Assembly (NCBI GenBank): GCA_014904985.1
Contig: MU128972.1
Span: forward strand, 156,462-220,461
DNA length: 64,000 bases
Reading direction: 5' to 3'
Source: Hydnum rufescens UP504
Taxonomy: Eukaryota; Basidiomycota; Agaricomycetes; Cantharellales; Hydnaceae
The notes below the pieces were generated by a model. It did no database searches, had not been told where the DNA came from, and saw nothing but the letters and a program-made list of their open reading frames with translations. This document shows positions 11,170 to 23,360 of the stretch, piece by piece. A program made the translations under genes and the position numbers. The number at the start of each line of letters is the position of its first letter. The stretch's first letter is position 1.

Positions 11170-12470
11170 CAGTGGGGTCAGAAGATACCTAGAATAGTAC
11201 ATTAGTGAAAAAAAGAAAAGCCACACAAAAGGAGCAGCCTGTGTTGCTCCTTTTTGTGTGATCTTACATATACTTACTGTAAAAATCACCACACCTGTGG
11301 AAGTGGGTGTGGCTCATGTGGGTTCTCAGTGTTGTGTCATTTCATGTCTTCATTGGGTGGTGGTTTTCGTTATCTGTGTGGGTCTTGTTTGGCATGGGGT
11401 TTGGGGGGTCATTGTTCATGGGTTTGGTGGTCTCTGTTTGGCCATTCATTCTCATTCGCAGCTCTTCATTTTGTTGGCAGAGGCTCAGGCAATAACCTAA
11501 AACAATCAAGTGTTAGTTACATGTTAAAACTGGCGCAAAAAGAGCAGCCTTCACTGCTCTTTTTGCGCCACTGTACATATAGACATTAAAAATAAATTCA
11601 CCTTAAATTACCACACACCTGCTGCAGCGGGTGTGTGGTTGGTGTGGGTTCTTCATTTGGCAGGTTTCATCGGGTGGGTCTTCGTTTGGCTGGTGTCCAT
11701 TTATGTTGTTGGTTGTATTTTCATTTGTTGTTGGGGTTTTGGCTGGGCTCATGTGGTGTTGGTTCAGATTCATGACCTAGAATATTAAAATATAGGTTAG
11801 TTACAAATTTGAAGCAGTGCAAAAAGAGCAGCCTAAGCTGCTCCTTTTGCATGGCAGTATCTACTGGGGAAGACTTACCTTATATAGTACCACACACCCA
11901 CCATAGCAGGTGTGTGGTTCCTGGGGCCACTCGTTGGCTCTGTATCATTTCAAGGGTCCAGGGTTTGTTTGGTGGGTGTCCACTTGGCGGGCATCTGTTT
12001 TGTTCATTCTTGGTGGGTGGTTCTTCATTGTGTGTTGTGGGTTAGGTGATAACCTAGAAAAATAAATAACCTGTTAGTTAGAAATCAAAACCAGCACAAA
12101 AAGAGCAGCATATGCTGCTCTTTTTGTGCTGTTGGGTACACTGAGGGACATACCTTACATAGAACCACACACCTGCTGCAGCAGGTGTGTGGTTCGTGTG
12201 GTCACTCATTGGGTGGGTCCCTGGCTGCCATGGTCTCATTTGTTGTGTTTTTGTCTAGCATATTGCCATTTGGGCCTGGTATTTGCCACCAGCCACAATT
12301 AAAAATAATAGCATGAGTATGTTAGAAAGAAATTCAAAGCAGCACAAAAAGAGCAGTTCTGCTGGCTCTTTTGCACTGATGTATATACTATGATAAAAAA
12401 AAACTCACCTTGTTGACCACACACCCGCATCGGTGGTGTGTGGTGCCTGGTTGCCTTTCTAGGCTGTTGT
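11170..12470 (-). repeat. FB3 left arm: hairpin/intron-like units
   Basis: Minus sense. H2 hairpins at about 11221-11262, 11533-11572, 11817-11853, 12092-12133 and 12343-12377. H1 hairpins at about 11289-11315, 11610-11642, 11889-11920, 12163-12194 and 12416-12446. Unit for unit this matches the FB2 left arm. Confidence 0.7.
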
Positions 12471-12529
12471 TGGGTGCTGGTTTGGTGGTTGTGGTTCAGT
12501 GGGTTGTGAAGTAAAGACACAGACTCAAC

Positions 12530-13190
12530 ACCGGCAATTGCTGGAACCCAAAAAGTGCCCAAATGCTGGCACTACCAGCATCATATACATTAATAGCAAG
12601 TACCTAGATGTGTAAAAAGGACTACATAATAAATATTTGTTCAAAAATATAAAAAAAGACCATGATAATAAGTCAGAGATCAATATGGCACCATATGCCT
12701 GTATTGCACAGTGGAGTAGGCCACTTCTATGGCTTAGAATTAGCCCAAATGTAAATATATTGGTGGTGTATATGCATCCTACATGGGAGACTAGTTATAT
12801 CAGACAATCACTCCATTTTTGGATTTTTCGCATGTTCAATTCCCTAAATTTAGGGAATTGAATGTGCGAAAAATCCAAAAATGGAGTGATTGTCTGATAT
12901 AACTAGTCTCCCATGTAGGATGCATATACACCACCAATATATTTACATTTGGGCTAATTCTAAGCCATAGAAGTGGCCTACTCCACTGTGCAATACAGGC
13001 ATATGGTGCCATATTGATCTCTGACTTATTATCATGGTCTTTTTTATATTTTTGAACAAATATTTATTATGTAGTCCTTTTTACACATCTAGGTACTTGC
13101 TATTAATGTATATGATGCTGGTAGTGCCAGCATTTGGGCACTTTTTGGGTTCCAGCAATTGCCGGTGTTGAGTCTGTGTTTCTTACTTCG
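12530..13190. repeat. FB3 central palindrome P3
   Basis: Arms of about 330 bp with a perfect 24-bp spacer-free core at 12837-12860 (centre CTAAATTTAG). The arms are nearly identical over their length, so the structure is either young or maintained by gene conversion. Confidence 0.8.
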
Positions 13191-15900
13191 CAACCCACTG
13201 AACCAGCAACCACCAAACAGCACCCCAACAACAGCCTAGAAAGGCAACCAGGCAACCACACACCCCACCGATGCGGGTGTGTGGTCAACAAGGTGAGTTT
13301 TTTTTTATCATAGTAAATACATCAGCGCAAAAAGAGCAGCAGAAGCTGCTCTTTGTGCTGCTTTGAATTTCTTTACTAACATATCATTATTATTTTAGAT
13401 TGTGGCCTGGTGCAAAATACCAGGCCCAAATGGCAATATGCTAGACAAAAACACAACAAATGAGACCATGCAGCCAGGGACCCGCCCAATGAGTGACCAT
13501 GAACCACACACCTGCTGCAGTGGGTGTGTGGTTCTATGTAAGGTATGTCCCTCAGTGTACCCAACAGCACAAAAAGAGCAGCATATGCTGCTCTTTTTGT
13601 GCTGGTTTTGATTTCTAACTAACAGGTTATTTATTTTTCTAGGTTATCACCTAACCCACAACACACAATGAAGAACCGCCCAACAAGAATGAATGAAATG
13701 GATGCCTGCCAAGTGGACACCCACCAAATGAACCCCAGACCCTTGAAATGATACGGAGCCAATGAGTGGCCCCAGGAACCACACACCTGCTATGGTGGGT
13801 GTGTGGTACTATATAAGGTAAGTCTTCCCCAGTAGATACCACCATGCAAAAGGAGCAGCTTAGGCTGCTCTTTTTGCACTGCTTCAAATTTGTAACTAAC
13901 CTATATTTTAATATTCTAGGTCATGAATCTGAACCAACACCCACACAAGCCCAGCCAAAACCCCAACAACAAATGAGAATACAACCAACAATGTAAATGG
14001 ACACCAGCCAAACGAAGACCCACCCGATGAAACCTGCCAAATGAAGAACCCACACCAACCACACACCTGCTGTGGCAGGTGTGTGGTAATTTAAGGTGAA
14101 TTTATTTTTAATGTCTATATGTACAGTGGCGCAAAAAGAGCAGTGAAGGCTGCTCTTTTTGCACTGGTTTTAACATGTAACTAACACTTGATTTTTTTAG
14201 GTTATTGCCTGAGCCTCCACCAACAAAATGAAGAGCCACTGTTGGAGGGACAAATCCCTACTACATGCAAACCCTATCCGAGGACGATCTTTCAATTAAA
14301 TGAACCATTTCTCATGTCAATCTGGATGTCAATTCCCATGTCGTCATTCATTTGAGAACAAGCCCAGATGCCATATGTCTAGAATCCACAAATCCGCATC
14401 ATTCCCTTACCTATACATGAGCCAATTTATTGTTCATCTGCAGCACTTCAACAGGCCACCCCAAATTCCACTTTTTTTTGCCATACCTCAATGTGGCAAT
14501 AGCAATTCAACTTGCTTGCTTTGTTTGACCTTCAATCAGTCTCCACTTCTGATACACACTTCCTGTTGCCTCAAGGGTGACTCTAATGAATTGTGATTAT
14601 GTAATACAACAGATTACACACCCAGGCCTTGATTCTGACTTGCGGACTTGTCACATGACAAATAGGGGCTAATGCGGTGCTCTCAAGGAGTAAACATGGA
14701 ATATCTCCCTCAGTTTTGATCAGATTGACTCGGCAAGATAGCTCCCAGAAAGCTATGATTCACACCTTTTCGACAATACCAAACACGAGACGAAAGAATC
14801 AAAACTGCACCTTCCAGGTCGATTTTACTATGTGTTTCATATATCCCTTCAGTATTTTTCAATTTTCTCAGTCAGTTTTGATCCAATTCGTTCGGGAAAA
14901 GCACGCCTAGAAAGCTGTCGACAGTCCGCATCCAATGGTACCAAGGGCAAAACGAGCGGATTAAAACTCGGCTCTCTACAACTCAACTCCCCCATGTCTC
15001 ATTCCATTATTGCCTCCGCTTTTTTGATTATTAATGGCAATTATTCTCTGCCCCTCTTATATCCGATGAAGGGTACGTCTAGGACGACCAGTTCCACCAT
15101 TCCCCAAGGGATTCTGTTCAGTAGGAGAGGAGGAATAGCTTGGTTAAGCCATATTCCCCTATTCTGACTTGATTTTGGAATATCTCCTTCAGTTTTGAAG
15201 CTTTTGACTTTATTTCTTTTTCATCATTTTTTCCTTAACCCCACCTTTCTGCCGGTTACCATAGCATTTTTCTGTGATGTATATTAAGTGCAGGAGATGC
15301 GAATTTCTATAGTCTTCCCCTCCCCAGTTTTGAGGCACTGATGTATTGCCACTGGTTCCTTGGGTGAATTCCACTAAGACTACTACACTTTGTCTAGGGC
15401 CTCAAGAGGAGAGCCTTAGGGTGTGGTTTTGTGACCCATATTCATTCTTTGTTCTATTGCTTGAGCAGGTGTTGCTTACAGCTTTAGATTTCTATCCAAA
15501 AAGACCTTCCTTTCCTTCGAGCCTCAACATTTGGATTGATCCCATGGTCCCCTCTTTTCGTTCTTGATTCCATATCATGGACTGTGGCTGGATTCCCCCC
15601 TCCGTTTCCCGCTTACACTGCTGAATGAGAACAAATGGCCAAATGGAGACCACCAAACCCACAAACAATGACCCCCCCAAAACCCTGCACTGAATGAGAC
15701 CCACGCAGATAATGAAAACCACCACCCAATGAAGACATGAAATGACACAACACTGAGAACCCACATGAGCCACACCCACTTCTGCAGGTGTGGTGATTTT
15801 TTACAGTAAGTATATGTAAGATCACGCAAAAGGAGCAGCACAGGCTGCTCCTTTTGTGTGGCTTTTCTTTTTTTCACTAATGTACTATTCTAGGTATTCT
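13190..15900 (+). repeat. FB3 right arm: hairpin/intron-like units, split by LTR-A
   Basis: Plus sense. H1 hairpins at about 13256-13285, 13502-13533, 13778-13809, 14057-14088 and 15771-15795. H2 hairpins at about 13323-13363, 13565-13606, 13844-13882, 14128-14168 and 15825-15863. Intron-like segments are 13293-13398 (106 bp), 13543-13642 (100 bp), 13818-13919 (102 bp) and 14096-14200 (105 bp). Each has GTRAGT, GTATGT or GTGAAT at its start, CTAAC before the end and TAG at the end. The exon-like segments are 130-180 bp. The LTR interrupts the exon-like part after the fourth intron. Confidence 0.7.
14240..15617 (+). mobile_element. Solo LTR-A inserted in FB3
   Basis: A 1378-bp TG...CA sequence (TGTTGGAGGG...GCTTACA). 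The 4 bases on each side (CCAC and CTGC) are a diverged duplication. The undisturbed site can be seen in the FB3 left arm near 11458 and reads CTGC in the matching orientation. Internal, there are three or four related ~130-bp blocks, each containing CTCAGTTTTGATC. No coding region is present, so it is a solo LTR left by recombination. Confidence 0.8.
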
Positions 15901-16385
15901 TCTGACCCCACTGCCTGCACCTACCCTCAACTAATCTGGCAACCCTGCTGAATAAAAACCTGCAACCCTGCCAAATATAAACATGCAACCCCTGTTGAAT
16001 ACCAGGAGGGGGGAGGGGGGATAAGCTGTATGATACATGTATAATAGTATAATAATAATAAATGAATAATTATGTGTTATAATGAGAACAAATAGTAATA
16101 AATAAACAATCCCAATTGCCAATAAGTCTGTATAGCCTGCTGACCCATTCAGGAGCATTCCCAGGCTTGCTGGGACCTAACCTGATACCCCCCAACCAAC
16201 ATAACCATGTGCTTCTGCTCACAGTGTTATTTGATCCCACTCTGGTTGATCCCCCCCCCATGACTGATCCTCTTGTGACTTACTGCTATACTTGTGGGTC
16301 TTCCTGGATAATGCTATCCCATGAAGCTCATGGCCTTAGCATGAATTTTTACATGAACTTTGTGGAAAAATCTTATGGCCAGTGT
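15900..16385. repeat. Inverted T1 block and tail, right end of FB3
   Basis: Reverse complement of 7996-8480 and, for the inner part, of 10830-11170. The outermost bases (CTTATGGCCAGTGTT on plus) adjoin the Gypsy RT frame, which stops matching RT at this point. Confidence 0.7.
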
Positions 16386-17380
16386 TGTGCATGTGAAATG
16401 CTGTGAGCCATTTGTGGCCCTCAGTGACTCGGGTGTTGTAATAGCCACTGTGAAGGTCAATTTTTGTGTAAATTGTGGTGTGGTGAAGGCAATCGAGGAG
16501 TTCATTGATGAGGGGGAGGGGGTAGTGGCTCTTTTTCATGATTCAATTGAGTGCGTGGTAGTTGACACAAAGGCAAAGTCTGCCTCCTTTCTTCTTTGTG
16601 AATAGGATTGGTGTGCCTGTGGGGGATGTCAATGGGAAAATGAACCCTTTTGAGAGGAATTCATTGATGAATTCTCATAGCGCCACAAGTTTGGCCTCTG
16701 ACATGGGGTATATGGGTCCTCATGGTATGTTGCAACCCTCCTCAATGTCAAATCTGAGGTTGTATTTGCAATGTGGTGGTAGATAGCTAGCCACCGTGCT
16801 GGTGAAGACATTGTGGAATTCATGGTATTCTGCAGGGTGTTGTGTCTCCAGGACCTGTCATTCTTCCGTGGGGATCGAGTCAGGCAGTATGCAGTGGGGG
16901 GAGTTTCATGAACTACTGATGCGGCTTGTGTGTGAATGGGTTCAGCATCATGCATGCGAAGATTGTTGCATTGTCCTTGCTGGCTTTGTTGATGAAGTCT
17001 TCTGCATTGTAGACTTCTATCATGATGCTGGTAGTAGAGGGGGCTGGTGAGTTCCTTTTTGGCATTGATGTGGTTGCTGCAACAACGTTGATACTTAGGG
17101 GCATTGTAACGAGTTCCAGGTGATTTCCCATGTGCTCAATCCTCATGTTGGCCCAGGATATTTGGGGGTTCATTTGTCGCAACCAGGGGAGTCCAAGTAT
17201 GATGGGGGTGGAGGGATGGAGTTGCAACTTGACAAATTCAATGCATTGTTGTTGAGGCGTCTGGGAGCATTACAATGTGCTTGAGGTCATTCATGATCAA
17301 TCCATTGAATAAGTGTAAGGGACAAGGGGTTGTCAAGTGGTGATGATAAGGCATCACAAGTGAGCTCTGTACTCACATGG
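16386..17380 (-). mobile_element. Ty3/Gypsy protease-RT fragment
   Basis: On the minus strand, 16913-17227 carries the post-protease block PIILGLPWLRQMNPQISW. Further along come YHEDPYTP-like and YPLPLINELLD...IYTKIDLHSGYYN with TAFH, the first RT motifs (about 16400-16540). The RT frame is cut there by FB3. The protease-linker part is closely related to the gag-pro remnant at 32.9-35.2 kb, so both belong to one Gypsy family. Frames are broken and no integrase is present. Confidence 0.75.
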
Positions 17381-17520
17381 CCAGCCCATGCTGTAAACTA
17401 TTTGCACCAATAACACTAACTTGCCATAAAATTGTTACAGTGCTACCCAGTAACTTTCATGGTAACTATTGCACCTGGGTTGCATCAAAGCCTGGTAACT
17501 TTCTGCATCCGCTTTTATTA
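17381..17520. mobile_element. MITE-like M1 repeat
   Basis: Begins with CCCATGCTGTAAACTAT and contains GGTAACT-type blocks and TGCATCAAAGCCTGGTAAC, the features shared with the copies at 21.0, 32.8, 36.2, 45.6, 52.7 and 60.8 kb. It directly abuts the Gypsy remnant. The right end is approximate, and a TTA repeat follows (17514-17531). Confidence 0.45.
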
Positions 17521-17877
17521 TTATTATTATATTCCAGCCAGGAATTAGTATCAGGAATTAATAATAATAAATCCATATATGGAAATTATTATTCTTTGGG
17601 GTCATGATCAGGCACTTGCCATGACTCCTCCTGGCCATAATATAGCAGTAAAATGTTGCATTGCATGGGTTCCTAATACTATGTAGAAATGAGGAAGGGA
17701 TTGGCAGCATCAGCGCAAATGATGCAGGTGATGAGAAATCAGGGTATCTACCAAGTATGTGTAGATTGGCAGCATCTGCACAGACGATGAGGGAGATGAG
17801 AAATGGAAGGAGGTATGTACTAAGTACATGTAGATACATAGATGAAAATGCGGAGGTCAGAGACAAGACTGAATCAT

Positions 17878-18170
17878 CTAAGTCACATCTTTTACTGCAT
17901 GATTCCAACTGGAATCTGGGGTGAAGTCTTTACACACCCTCCAGAAGTATAGTGCCATTATGACACTCAGAATCCCATTCTTTCCCCCCTTCCTCACAAC
18001 AGACCAGTCTGTGGATGGGGGGGGAATCATGGAGTTCACACTCATGGATGCCTTTCTCATGCCAGGATGGCTGACATACAGTCCACCATTTCCAAAAGAG
18101 GCTTTCAAACAGTGAGGCTTTCATGGTGGGAGGCATAAATGTGACTGAATGTGCATTTTTGATCCACAGG
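17878..18170 (-). pseudogene. 3' part of a transposon-linked conserved gene, split by the 17.5-kb LTR insertion
   Basis: Minus-strand codons give WKWWTVCQPSWHE near 18080 and a downstream DWSVVRKGGKNGILSVIMAL segment, then WNHAVKDVT. The same order (WHEWWAACQPTWR, DWSILRIGGNNGLL, WWTAAVKEVSWVL) is seen at the C-terminus of the gene at 29651-32564, so both are members of one family. The frame is broken by a +1 shift and a TAG at 17878-17880, where the paralogue has Trp. Its 5' half is at 35703-36240, beyond the insertion. With one copy of the CCAAT duplication removed, the frame continues from one half to the other. The molecular role is unknown to me. The stretch 17521-17877 holds nothing I can name. 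Confidence 0.65.
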
Positions 18171-18175
18171 CCAAT

Positions 18176-18630
18176 TGTTAAGGGTTGTACTTGAGGCGAA
18201 AGATATGATGATGTAATTGAGTCGAATACAAGGAAATGCCCTTAAGGCAATTGACGAGGGAGTCGTGAAGTGGGGATTATGTAAGTCACGAGAGACGAGT
18301 ACATATGAGGAAGACCAGCTTCTTGAGACTTAATAAGTGAAGGTTTTAAGATGAGAGTCGCGAGCGATAACTGAGATTGCAAGAGGGGAATTCAATCAGT
18401 TGACAATATATTCTCGATCTTCTAAGGAGCAAGTGTACATCAAGTAACTACTTATACTATTAGAGATCAAAGGGGTTTATGGATAAAGGGGTGTTGAATA
18501 AAGGAAGGATGTATATAATAGGAAATGCTGAAAGAGGAAGGCACAATGGCAGCAAGGGGGAAGGTCACGTGATGGCACAATTGGCTTGGTTATTCGTACG
18601 TAAGCAAGGTTACGAGTATGACTCATAACA
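18176..18630 (-). mobile_element. LTR-B, left (3') copy
   Basis: 455 bp, the same length as the right copy with no indels between them. I count about 26 differences, all C/T or G/A at CpG-derived sites. Confidence 0.85.
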
Positions 18631-18781
18631 GTACCCCCCCCCTTTGAGCATGAAGCCCTCGAAGCGTGTACTCAAGTTTTACAAGGTGGGTGTTTTGGCG
18701 GTTTTGGCGGTTGCCGTGGTGGTTACTATAAAGGATGGGTTTGTCATGCTCGCTTCTGATTCCATACCATCATCATTGACA

Positions 18782-21000
18782 TGGCCAATGAAGCCATTCT
18801 TTCTTTGATCAAGACGAAGGCAGCAATGGAGATTCTCCAGACCGAGGAGGCGGTTGCGACTGCAAAGGTCGAGTTGGCAAAGTGGGAGGTAAGTGATGAG
18901 AACTTTTCCTGTTTTCTGTAAGTTGCATTGATTTGTGGTAAAGCGGCAGGTGCAACTGCAAGGTCAGCTGCCCGAGGTTTCGCCCCTTGTGCCTGAGATG
19001 GGGTTGGAGCTTGTGGGTTGGCATCTGCATGTCGAGTGGATCAAGAATGATGTGGCCATTCGACGTGCCCAGGAGGTGGCAGTGTGCACATTAGAGGAGG
19101 CGCGTCGTCTTGATGCTGAGGTGCGGCATGATGCCAAGGCCACTGCTCAGCATGCAGCCATGGCAGAGGTGCCTTGAAAGATGCACCTTTTGGTTTTGAG
19201 CAAGGATGAGGGGTCGTTGATGGTGAGTAAAAAAAATTTGAAGTTGTGATGTCACTGACATGGGTTTTTTAGTGCGATTGGTGCGCGTCTGTGCACACTC
19301 AGTGGGTGACAGGTGGCAAGAAGGGGGAGGAGCCTCTGTGCATGTCTGGTGTTGGAGGGATAAATCCCTACACCATAGAAATCCTCATCCGAGGCCATTT
19401 TCCCTATGAATGAATCAATTATATGTCACCGTGCTCATTTAATTTTATCGCCATTCATTTATTCAAGAAATCAATTGGATTCCTACCCCTTTCCAACCCA
19501 TAATATCGCCTCATTCCTTTACCATGTCTACCAGTCAATTTATTGACTATCCATCGGACTTCAACAGTCCTCATCAAAAAGGGGCAGTTTATGCCCTACT
19601 TCAAGTCCAATTTCTTTGGACAAGGCAATTCAACTTGCCATCTTTCTTCAAGACTGGATGACTTGCCTGCTCTTCCAAGCCATCCTATTGCCTTAAGGGC
19701 GATGAATTGTGATTATGTAACGACGCGGACTGGGCCTAGTTCTGATTCTGGAGTCGCAGATCTGTCACATGATCCAGATAAGGGCTGCACTACTCTGAAG
19801 GAGTATTTTTCGAATTTCTCCGTCATTTTTGATCGGATCGACTCGAAACGACCGCGCCCAGAAAGATACGAATTGTACCTATCGAACGGTACCAAACACG
19901 AAACGAACGGATCAAAAATGCGGTCCCTGTAACAATATCTTGCCATGATCCATACTCTGAAGGAGTATTTCTTGATTTTCAAAGCCAATTCTTATCGGAT
20001 TCATTCGCGAGTACCACGCCCTGAAAGCTGTTGAAAATGCGCATCGAACGGTACTAAGGGAAAAATGAGCGGACGCGAACTCCATTTTTCACAAGACAAC
20101 TCCCTCCCCATGACTCCCCCTTTGCTCCACCATTCAAAATAGCAAATTACTTCCGGCCCTCTTATGTCCGATGGAGAAGACCCTCAGGGCGACCTATTCC
20201 ACTTTTCCTTAAGGGAACTTGTCCAGGTTTGAAGGAGGAATAGCATGTAATGTGTCAATCTCCCCTTTTATCTTGAAATTGGAATATCTCCATCAGTTTT
20301 GAAGATTTAACTTGATTTCTTTTTCTCTGTGTGTCCCTTAAGTCCGACTTTTTCACTTTCTATTGAGTCGAAGTCTGGATTGTATATTAGGTGCAGCTAG
20401 CACACAAATTCAGTAGTTCTCCCCCTCCCTCCAGTTTGAAGCTCCTTGAACAGCTGCTGGTCCCTGGGTGATTTCTCACTACAAAAAGTGAATTCTAACT
20501 ACACTTTGACTAAGGTCTCAAGAAGAGATTCTTAGGGTGTGGTAATTTGACTGAAAGACACATTCTCACTTAATTGCTTGGGCTTTGTTGGCTCACTGCA
20601 ATTTCCCCTGTTCAAAAGACCTTCCCCCACTCGAACCTGAACATCCGGATTAGATCTGTGATCCCCACTTTCGTCCCCGGCTCAACATCGTGGACAGTAG
20701 TTGGATTGGTTTAATAGCCATCCTGCTTACACCGGTCCTCGGTTCCACTGTCAAGCATGCACCAAGTGGAACAAGAAGTGTTCCCTTGTGCCAGTGAACC
20801 ATCAGCACTTGAACCGGGGTGCTGAGGGCGACAAGGAGCCATCACAGTCCTCCAGGCGACAATGTGTTGCATTGCCTGAGTCAAAGGGTTTGCCCTCTCG
20901 TGCGGATGGGGGCGAGGCTGAGGAGGAGGTGCCTGGGGTTGCGCCCAGGTTGTCTGCGGGTGACTTGATCCAGTGGGTTGAGGCGCTCCTGAAGCCACAA
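18782..21000 (+). pseudogene. Cys-rich hypothetical protein gene broken by a solo LTR-A
   Basis: Exon 1 starts MANEAILSLIKTKAAMEILQ at 18782 and ends at the GTAAGT donor near 18889. Exon 2 starts after GCGGCAG near 18950 and is Ala/Glu/Arg-rich (probable coiled coil). It runs into a TGA at 19175-19177 where CGA would give Arg. A third exon begins after a TTTTTTAG near 19273 with CDWCASVHTQWV. The LTR-A at 19350-20731 splits this exon, and removing it with one 4-bp duplication gives CMSGPRFHCQACTKWNKKCS in frame. The C..C...C..C....KKC arrangement resembles small cysteine motifs in mushroom transposon-linked proteins. The C-terminus runs into the M1 repeat at 21001. Function unknown. It lies within the LTR-B insertion. 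Confidence 0.6.
19350..20731 (+). mobile_element. Solo LTR-A inserted in the Cys-rich gene
   Basis: 1382 bp, TGTTGGAGGG to CTTACA. Flanks are CTGG (19346-19349) and CCGG (20732-20735), a 4-bp duplication with one CpG-type change. The reading frame rejoins across it. Confidence 0.8.
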
Positions 21001-21110
21001 CATGCTGTAGTGCCAATATATCAAACATGGTATGATACCACCATTAATTGATATATCAAACATGGTAGTTACCACCCACGGTAACTCTGGTATCAATGTG
21101 TTGACACAGA
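21001..21110. mobile_element. M1 repeat, left copy bracketing the KDZ region
   Basis: CATGCTGTAGTGCC followed by two ATATATCAAACATGGTA blocks and GGTAGTTACC...GGTAACTC. It matches, in inverted orientation, the copy ending at 32908. The two therefore bracket a 11.9-kb interval holding the KDZ gene and its partners. Confidence 0.55.
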
Positions 21111-21139
21111 GTCACCACCCCCCCCCAAAAGAACAGCCA

Positions 21140-21240
21140 TAATATGGCACTTGCAGGATTTGAACCCACAAGCTTTTCTTTTTTAGTACATGTGAGGAAC
21201 TCCAGATGCTCTAGCCATCTAGGTTAACTCAGTCTTGCAC
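21140..21240 (-). mobile_element. tRNA-like SINE head or degenerate tRNA-derived sequence
   Basis: On the minus strand a box A-like TGGCTAGAGCATCTGG (near 21215) is followed about 45 bases on by GGGTTCAAATCC (near 21155), a near-perfect box B. These are the internal RNA polymerase III promoter parts of tRNA genes. There is no matching acceptor stem or convincing anticodon arm, so this is not a functional tRNA. A tRNA-derived SINE is the best explanation. Confidence 0.45.
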
Positions 21241-23360
21241 AATCTAGCTGCTCCGAAGTTCTCTATATACATCTGTGGAATTTTTCTAGCCTTATCGCCC
21301 CCCCCCCCCCGTGGAACTTCTTTATTTGGCACAACTGCTACGAGGCTCCCCTATGGCAACAATCATGCTTAAATAGGATAGTTTTAGGACATAATACTCA
21401 GGTGATCCATTGTTATTTGATGTAACTATGAAAGTACGCGACAGAAGTACGTGATAGAAGCATGCGACAGCTATACCCGCACTATTCGTCATCACTGTCC
21501 CTGCCCTCAACATGTCCATCAGTTTCTGCTATAGTCGATACTGGAGATACCCATATCCTAGCAAATTCCTTGGCTCTATTGCAAAGAATAGCGGCTTGTT
21601 TTGTAGTGTAGGCCCACACACCGTTGCGTACATCAAGTGGAAGTCCACTTTCCCACTTAGTTTGTCTTGCATCCCACCATGCTGCATGATAATCGCAGAA
21701 TTTGAGCACACGGCACATTTCTTCTTGGAGAAGGCGGACCTCCTCCATCCACCGTTGCATGCATGTGCATGACCGGGCCCACTCAGCACGCAGTGCTGTC
21801 AACAAGTTAACTACACTATAGAGAAGATGAACATATGAGTGACTTACCTTTGTGCATATCTGGAGTGTTGTCCACATTTGTAGTCCCAGCTGAGATCCAG
21901 ATCCATGAGAGGACCTGATGACCCTCACTGAGACTAACCTCATCCTCAGGTCCCATGAGTGACTGCAGATCTTTCAACTCCAATGGTTTCAGGGTGGTCT
22001 CCCATTCACCAGAGCCTGCAAGGATTAGATGAGACTCTCAAGCCACATGATATTTCACTGCTATTGCCTTAGTACAGGCTTCTGCCTTATTGAGGAGGGT
22101 TCGTGCTTGTGTGTTCACATGTTGACCACGCACGTTATTGGCCTTATATCTTGTCAGGTGAGCACAGACGATCAGTGACTGGCATAGTTCTGCGATAGCA
22201 TCCGTCACCTGAGCATACCGAAGCTTTTGTTCCATCTCTGCGACATGCGGATTTGATGCATGAATGGTGGGGGGAAGTTGGGAAGGGAGAAGCAATGATT
22301 GGAGCTCAGGCTGGGACTCAGACTGATTGTCCAGGGGTGTAGCAGCAAGGAAGCACGTTGCCTCCGGCATATAAGCTGCCTGAATCACGTGAAATACGGT
22401 GATCCGCTTCTCCATTTGAAGGCGCTGCTCCTGAATATTGCCCTGCTGAGTAGTTGTCCCAGGTCCACTCTGTAGAGTGACATCTTGGGCAAGACAGCGC
22501 CTATGAATTGCACTAAGGACTCAGTACATTCATCTCAGGGAGTGGCGACTCACTGGTATTCTTCGAGTTCCAACCCCATGATCAAAAATGCACTAACACT
22601 TATGGTGTGTAGTATGGGCTCACCATCAGCATGGGACTGCCTCTCTGATTGGACCAGCTCAAGTCGAATTTGTGCCTGCATCTTGGCTATGAATGTCATC
22701 AGCCAATGGTCCATGCTTAAGGAAAAGATCTACATCATGAAGTGGCGATAATGTATGGGCCAGGTTTGGTGTTGTCCGACTCCCAAGCTAAGACCATGGA
22801 CTGCCATATGTCAGTCACAGCCTTGGGAAAACCAGCATTGAACTGCTGAAATTGATCGGAATGGAGAGCTGCTGCTGCAAGGGCAGCAATAAGTTTGACG
22901 TGCAGAGACTGACCTTCAAAATCAATGTTACCTCATTGTGCCTGTTGTTAATACAAGATAATGACTTACCAAGTCCCAGAACCTTGCAAAAATTCCAATC
23001 TCCGAAGAGATCATCAATTGTATCGTGCTGCAATCCCTCCCCCATTTCTTTTGTGCTCATGGCCACAGGATTAATGTTGGCCCAATCACGCTCAATGCCT
23101 TCGCCATCTGTACATCCCGCACCAGGGTGGAGGTTCAGTGAGTATTTCATATGGCATTGTTGTTTGTGGGCGGGCAGGTGGAACTTCGGGATAACACCAG
23201 TGAGTTCGGTTTTTGAATCAAGCTGGAGGGTAAGAGGGAGTTTGGTATGGCACACCCATTGCTTCTTCGTCCATTGGCAAAATATGTCATAGGATAGAAG
23301 TACCTCGCAGAGGTTGCATGATCAAAGGCTCGAAAAGATAATGAAGTCCATATTACTATA

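Larger units (their letters stand above)
10830..16385. mobile_element. Foldback element FB3, most complete copy, interrupted by an LTR-A insertion
   Basis: Symmetric order: T1 (10830-11170), left arm (11170-12470, minus sense), palindrome P3 (about 12530-13190), right arm (13190-15900, plus sense) and inverted T1 plus tail (15900-16385). Without the 1378-bp LTR-A at 14240 it is about 4.2 kb and almost a perfect inverted repeat along its length. Its right end lies inside a Gypsy RT reading frame at about 16386. No transposase is encoded. Confidence 0.7.

Noticed and set aside
4902..14200. Regularly spaced repeats with variable spacers, possible CRISPR array
   Set aside because: Repeats are long hairpins of two alternating kinds, spacers are themselves related, orientation flips at palindromes, no cas genes are present and the genome is clearly fungal.
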